Assembly (NCBI GenBank): GCA_002440145.1
Contig: DJRS01000007.1
Coordinates: 2,395-10,628, forward strand
Direction: 5' to 3'
Origin: Verrucomicrobia bacterium UBA6354
GTDB taxonomy: Bacteria; Verrucomicrobiota; Kiritimatiellia; RFP12; UBA1067
Length of the DNA: 8,234 nt
Shown here: positions 6,554 through 8,234 of the stretch, in pieces
Layout: every line of letters begins with the position of its first letter
Position numbering within the stretch: position 1 is the first letter of the stretch
Notes under the pieces: generated by a model
What the model saw: only the letters and a program-made list of their open reading frames with translations
The model's database searches: none
Told to the model about the DNA's origin: nothing
Program-made: the position numbers and the translations under genes

Positions 6554-7044
6554 TGGCGAAGCTGCGCGCATGCTTGTCGCGCGAGGCGGGTGCCTGCGCG
6601 CAGTTCGTGAAGTACGCCGTCATAGGCGTACTTTCGACTTTTGTGCAGCTCGTCGTCTTTTACTTGCTGGCGTCCACGGTCTTGAAATGTTTGACGGCGG
6701 ACGACTGGGCTGTGCGGTTCTTGCGTTTGCCGGCGGCGGAGGTGCCCGACGGGGCGCGTGCGGTATGTTTTCCGGTTGCGACCGCTTTGGCGTTCTGCGT
6801 ATCCAATCTGTTTTGCTGGGTTCTCAACCGCCTTTTCGTCTTTACGCCGGGGCGGTATGTCTGGTACAAGGAATTCCTTCTTTTTGTCGGCGTTTCGGCT
6901 TTCGCGATGGCGCTCGCCGCGCTGGTCGGCGCTTGGCTGATTTCATCTTTTGGCGTGATGACGTCTTTTGCCGCTGTCGTGCAGATCGTCTTTTCGTTTG
7001 CATTGAATTATCTTGCGCGGCGGTTCGTTATATTTGTGCGCTAG
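6553..7044 (+). CDS. GtrA-family four-helix membrane protein
   Basis: This 163-residue inner-membrane protein is predicted to belong to the GtrA family, whose members are thought to flip or handle polyprenyl-phosphate-linked sugars for envelope glycan modification. Membrane segments fall at about 19-41, 70-92, 106-130 and 136-156. Family marks are FVKYAVIGVLST (18-29), LNRLFVF (91-97) and the C-terminal LNYLARRFVIF (151-161). The loop at 43-68 is longer than in many relatives. Its ATG shares one base with the secY stop (TGATG) and has no ribosome binding site, so it should be translated by ribosomes finishing secY. No glycosyltransferase partner is visible in the window. Codons look more T-rich (TTT, TTG) than in secY. 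The sugar substrate cannot be read from sequence. Confidence 0.82.
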   Translation: MAKLRACLSREAGACAQFVKYAVIGVLSTFVQLVVFYLLASTVLKCLTADDWAVRFLRLPAAEVPDGARAVCFPVATALAFCVSNLFCWVLNRLFVFTPGRYVWYKEFLLFVGVSAFAMALAALVGAWLISSFGVMTSFAAVVQIVFSFALNYLARRFVIFVR

Positions 7045-7144
7045 AAATATGCCTTCTCCATGGTGGAACGGACAGATTATGGAGCAAAGAGTTCTCTGGG
7101 GGACACCGAGAGCCGCCTGCGGCAGTACGGGGCAGACTCCATTT

Positions 7145-7162
7145 TGCATTCTCTGCATTCCA
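7145..7162. repeat. Degenerate 9-bp tandem repeat related to the one at 1-27
   Basis: TGCATTCTC (7145-7153) is followed by TGCATTCCA (7154-7162), then TGCG and CGGTT. The first unit differs from the TACATTCTC unit at the window start only at the second base, and CGGTT also follows that array. Both sit in intergenic DNA. Two units alone could be chance; the shared flank makes a common origin plausible. Confidence 0.4.
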
Positions 7163-7287
7163 TGCGCGGTTGATAGGCACGCAGAGGGTGTGCGGAGCCC
7201 GGGTCAGGGGAGGGTGGATGCCCGGAGCAACGAGCGCGTGTAATCTGGGGCGAGATCGCCAGGCCCGCCAAAAAATCAGACTTTTTT

Positions 7288-7339
7288 CGTCTTTCCCCCC
7301 TTACGGGGATGTGCAGACGGGGGAAAATTTGCCCCCCCC
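7288..7339. repeat. Adjacent hairpin and G5/C8 inverted repeat
   Basis: CGTCT (7288-7292) pairs with AGACG (7315-7319), with an inner CCCC-TTAC-GGGG stem-loop (7297-7308). Next to it, GGGGG (7319-7323) and a C8 run (7332-7339) flank AAAATTTG, forming a near-palindrome with one A-G mismatch. The structure could act in RNA or DNA. No U-run follows on the + strand, so it is not a typical rho-independent terminator for gtrA. Confidence 0.45.
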
Positions 7340-7367
7340 TGTGTGCAAGTAACGCCGTAGAGGGCTT

Positions 7368-7459
7368 CCGCGCGTCGATGGGCGCGGTTTCGGCCGAATC
7401 CGCGGAGGTGTCCGGCTCTGTTTGCCTGTTTCGCGCCGTGCCAAAGTCGCCGCGGACAC
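7368..7459. repeat. Cluster of GC-rich inverted repeats with alternative pairings
   Basis: Three elements are visible. CCGCGC (7368-7373) and GCGCGG (7382-7387) form a perfect 6-bp stem with an 8-base loop. Bases 7383-7404 form a 22-bp dyad: arms CGCGG and CCGCG, one T-T mismatch on each side, and the perfect palindrome TTCGGCCGAA at 7389-7398. GTGTCCG (7408-7414) pairs with CGGACAC (7453-7459) over a 38-base loop. The first two share bases 7383-7387 and exclude each other. They lie 70-160 bases upstream of the DUF5107 promoter, so they could be an operator or a separate structured RNA. Confidence 0.45.
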
Positions 7460-7529
7460 GGAAAGACTGCGTCTGCCCAATCCGTCATGTTTTTTATGCA
7501 GAAGAATGTCTAAACGCGGGTCCTTATTG

Positions 7530-7538
7530 TGGTATAAT
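7530..7538 (+). promoter_or_regulatory. Extended -10 promoter of the DUF5107 gene, predicted leaderless
   Basis: TGG (7530-7532) precedes a perfect TATAAT (7533-7538). No -35 box is evident 16-18 bp upstream (the stretch there reads CTAAAC). The hexamer ends seven bases before the ATG at 7546, so the transcript should begin at about 7545-7546, on the start codon. The spacing and the extended -10 form equal those upstream of icd. Confidence 0.7.
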
Positions 7539-7545
7539 AAACAGC

Positions 7546-8234
7546 ATGAAAAATTCAAAGAGAATCGGAATACTGTCTTTTCTGCTTGCCGCGATAGGCT
7601 TTTGCGCCTGTGCACAAGGGGTCGTAACGGTCAAAGAGGACCGCATTACGCTCCCGACGTATGCGCCGGGCGGGTATGACAAGACGCCGCTGTTCTACAC
7701 TGGACGCGTCTACCAGGGCGCGCAGGGACGTGTCTACCCCTACCCGATGCAGGATGTCCTGTTCGACGGCAAGATGGACGAGACCTACAAGTATCTCACG
7801 CTGGAGAACGACTGGCTCCAGATGGGGCTTCTGCCCGAGCACGGCGGACATCTCCTCAACCTGACGGACCGCCAGACGGGCTTCGAGACGTTCTACCGCC
7901 AGCACGTCGTCAAGCCGGCGCTCATCGGCATGCTCGGCGCGTGGATCTCCGGCGGTGTCGAGTGGAACTTCCCCCACCACCACCGCGCGACCACCGCGAT
8001 GCCGATCGACTGGAAGCTCGCGGCGAACGCAGACGGCTCCAAGACGATCTGGATCGGCGAGACGGAGTTGCGCCGCCGGCTCAAGTGGACGATCGGGCTT
8101 TCCATGATGCCCGACCGCGCGGTTCTGCGGGCGGACAACATCTTCATGAACCGCGGACCGTTCATCGAGTCGATGATCTACTGGGCGAACGTTTCCGTCC
8201 ACTGCGGAGAGGACTACCAGATCATCTTCCCGCC
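7546..8234 (+). CDS. DUF5107 domain secreted protein, 5' part (runs off window)
   Basis: Open to the window end; 229 codons plus two bases are seen and no stop is reached. Residues 1-23 form a signal peptide (KNSKR, a hydrophobic core 7-19, cleavage likely after Ala21-Cys22-Ala23). Cys20 and Cys22 lack a standard lipobox, though a lipoprotein cannot be excluded. The visible DUF5107 block starts near 83 with YLTLENDWLQMGLLPEHGG and continues through FYRQHVVKPALIG (116-128), GAWISGGVEWNFPHHH (131-146), a TTAMPIDW segment (149-156) and IYWANVSV (211-218). The family has a sugar-mutarotase-like beta fold by my recollection and is common in polysaccharide-degrading gut bacteria. A carbohydrate-related role is inferred; the reaction is unknown. 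Family members can be long, with C-terminal TPR repeats, which would lie outside this window. No ribosome binding site precedes the ATG. Confidence 0.85.
   Translation, partial: MKNSKRIGILSFLLAAIGFCACAQGVVTVKEDRITLPTYAPGGYDKTPLFYTGRVYQGAQGRVYPYPMQDVLFDGKMDETYKYLTLENDWLQMGLLPEHGGHLLNLTDRQTGFETFYRQHVVKPALIGMLGAWISGGVEWNFPHHHRATTAMPIDWKLAANADGSKTIWIGETELRRRLKWTIGLSMMPDRAVLRADNIFMNRGPFIESMIYWANVSVHCGEDYQIIFP

Larger units (their letters stand above)
7045..7529. other. Long non-coding spacer rich in inverted repeats
   Basis: I find no supported gene here: the open frames on either strand are short, low in conserved pattern and mutually overlapping. The spacer contains a local pairing ATGGAG (7079-7084) with CTCCAT (7137-7142), enclosing a GCCG/CGGC hairpin (7112-7123). 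It also has a stem GCACGC/GTGTGC (7177-7193), CCGGG/CCCGG (7199-7225), and CGTCT/AGACG enclosing CCCC/GGGG (7288-7319). A G5/C5 inverted repeat (7319-7336) runs into eight C, and several GC-rich dyads follow at 7368-7459. T-runs occur at 7282-7287 and 7490-7495, but neither directly follows a strong hairpin, so I do not call a terminator for gtrA. A small RNA, a decayed element or an intergenic repeat are all possible. Confidence 0.5.

Noticed and set aside
5171..6571. 466-codon open frame on the - strand opposite secY
   Set aside because: It mirrors secY codon periodicity; the product is a charged His/Arg/Asp-rich chain with no membrane or enzyme signature.
7199..7240. SRP RNA-like GGTCAGG segment
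   Set aside because: The conserved CCGGAAGG...AGCAGCC half of helix 8 is absent, so only a short chance match remains.
7013..7243. 76-codon + frame after gtrA, possible small Cys-rich protein
   Set aside because: It starts inside gtrA, has no ribosome binding site, and the same DNA forms hairpins and a tandem repeat. There is no evidence for coding.
7271..7287. A6/T6 sequence as gtrA terminator
   Set aside because: The stem would be only A-T pairs around TCAGAC, with no GC-rich core immediately before the T-run.
7384..7403. tRNA T-arm-like GGTTTCGGCCGAATCC
   Set aside because: No acceptor, D-arm or anticodon arm can be placed around it. It is better explained as a symmetric dyad.
7301..7615. 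104-codon open frame on the - strand in the spacer
   Set aside because: It overlaps the DUF5107 start and its promoter, shows no domain or ribosome binding site, and has unbiased, basic composition.

Overview
The window is GC-rich bacterial chromosome with densely packed genes, all on the + strand. Housekeeping genes (icd, metY, secY) sit beside a secreted GVQIG-type surface-repeat protein and a DUF5107 secreted protein. I infer a member of the Verrucomicrobiota/Kiritimatiellota/Lentisphaerota (PVC) group. This rests only on the gene mix and on secY lying away from ribosomal-protein genes, so it is a weak call. I see no phage, transposon, CRISPR, tRNA or rRNA signature.

Layout: bases 1-177 are intergenic, with a 9-bp tandem repeat and an extended -10 promoter. 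icd (178-1401) encodes NADP-type isocitrate dehydrogenase. A near-consensus sigma70-type promoter (1416-1444) then drives a probable four-gene operon: a secreted repeat protein (1482-2060), a DUF1015 protein (2067-3266), a DUF2062 membrane protein (3263-3787) and metY, O-acetylhomoserine sulfhydrylase (3777-5051). The genes are separated by 6 bp or overlap. A second strong promoter (5087-5116) drives secY (5150-6553), whose stop codon overlaps the start of a GtrA-family membrane protein (6553-7044). About 500 bp of apparently non-coding, inverted-repeat-rich DNA follows. The window ends in the 5' part of a DUF5107 gene (7546 onward).

The genes cover central metabolism (2-oxoglutarate and NADPH supply), sulfur assimilation into homocysteine/methionine, and the cell envelope (Sec translocation, lipid-linked sugar transfer, two exported proteins). 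They do not form an evident single pathway.

I did not find a convincing new multi-gene system. The most interesting signals are regulatory. icd and the DUF5107 gene have the same arrangement: TGn-TATAAT ending exactly 7 bases before ATG, with no ribosome binding site, which predicts leaderless mRNAs. First genes of operons have Shine-Dalgarno sites, while internal genes mostly lack them and rely on stop/start overlap. The 7045-7529 spacer holds several hairpins and a repeat related to the one at the window start.
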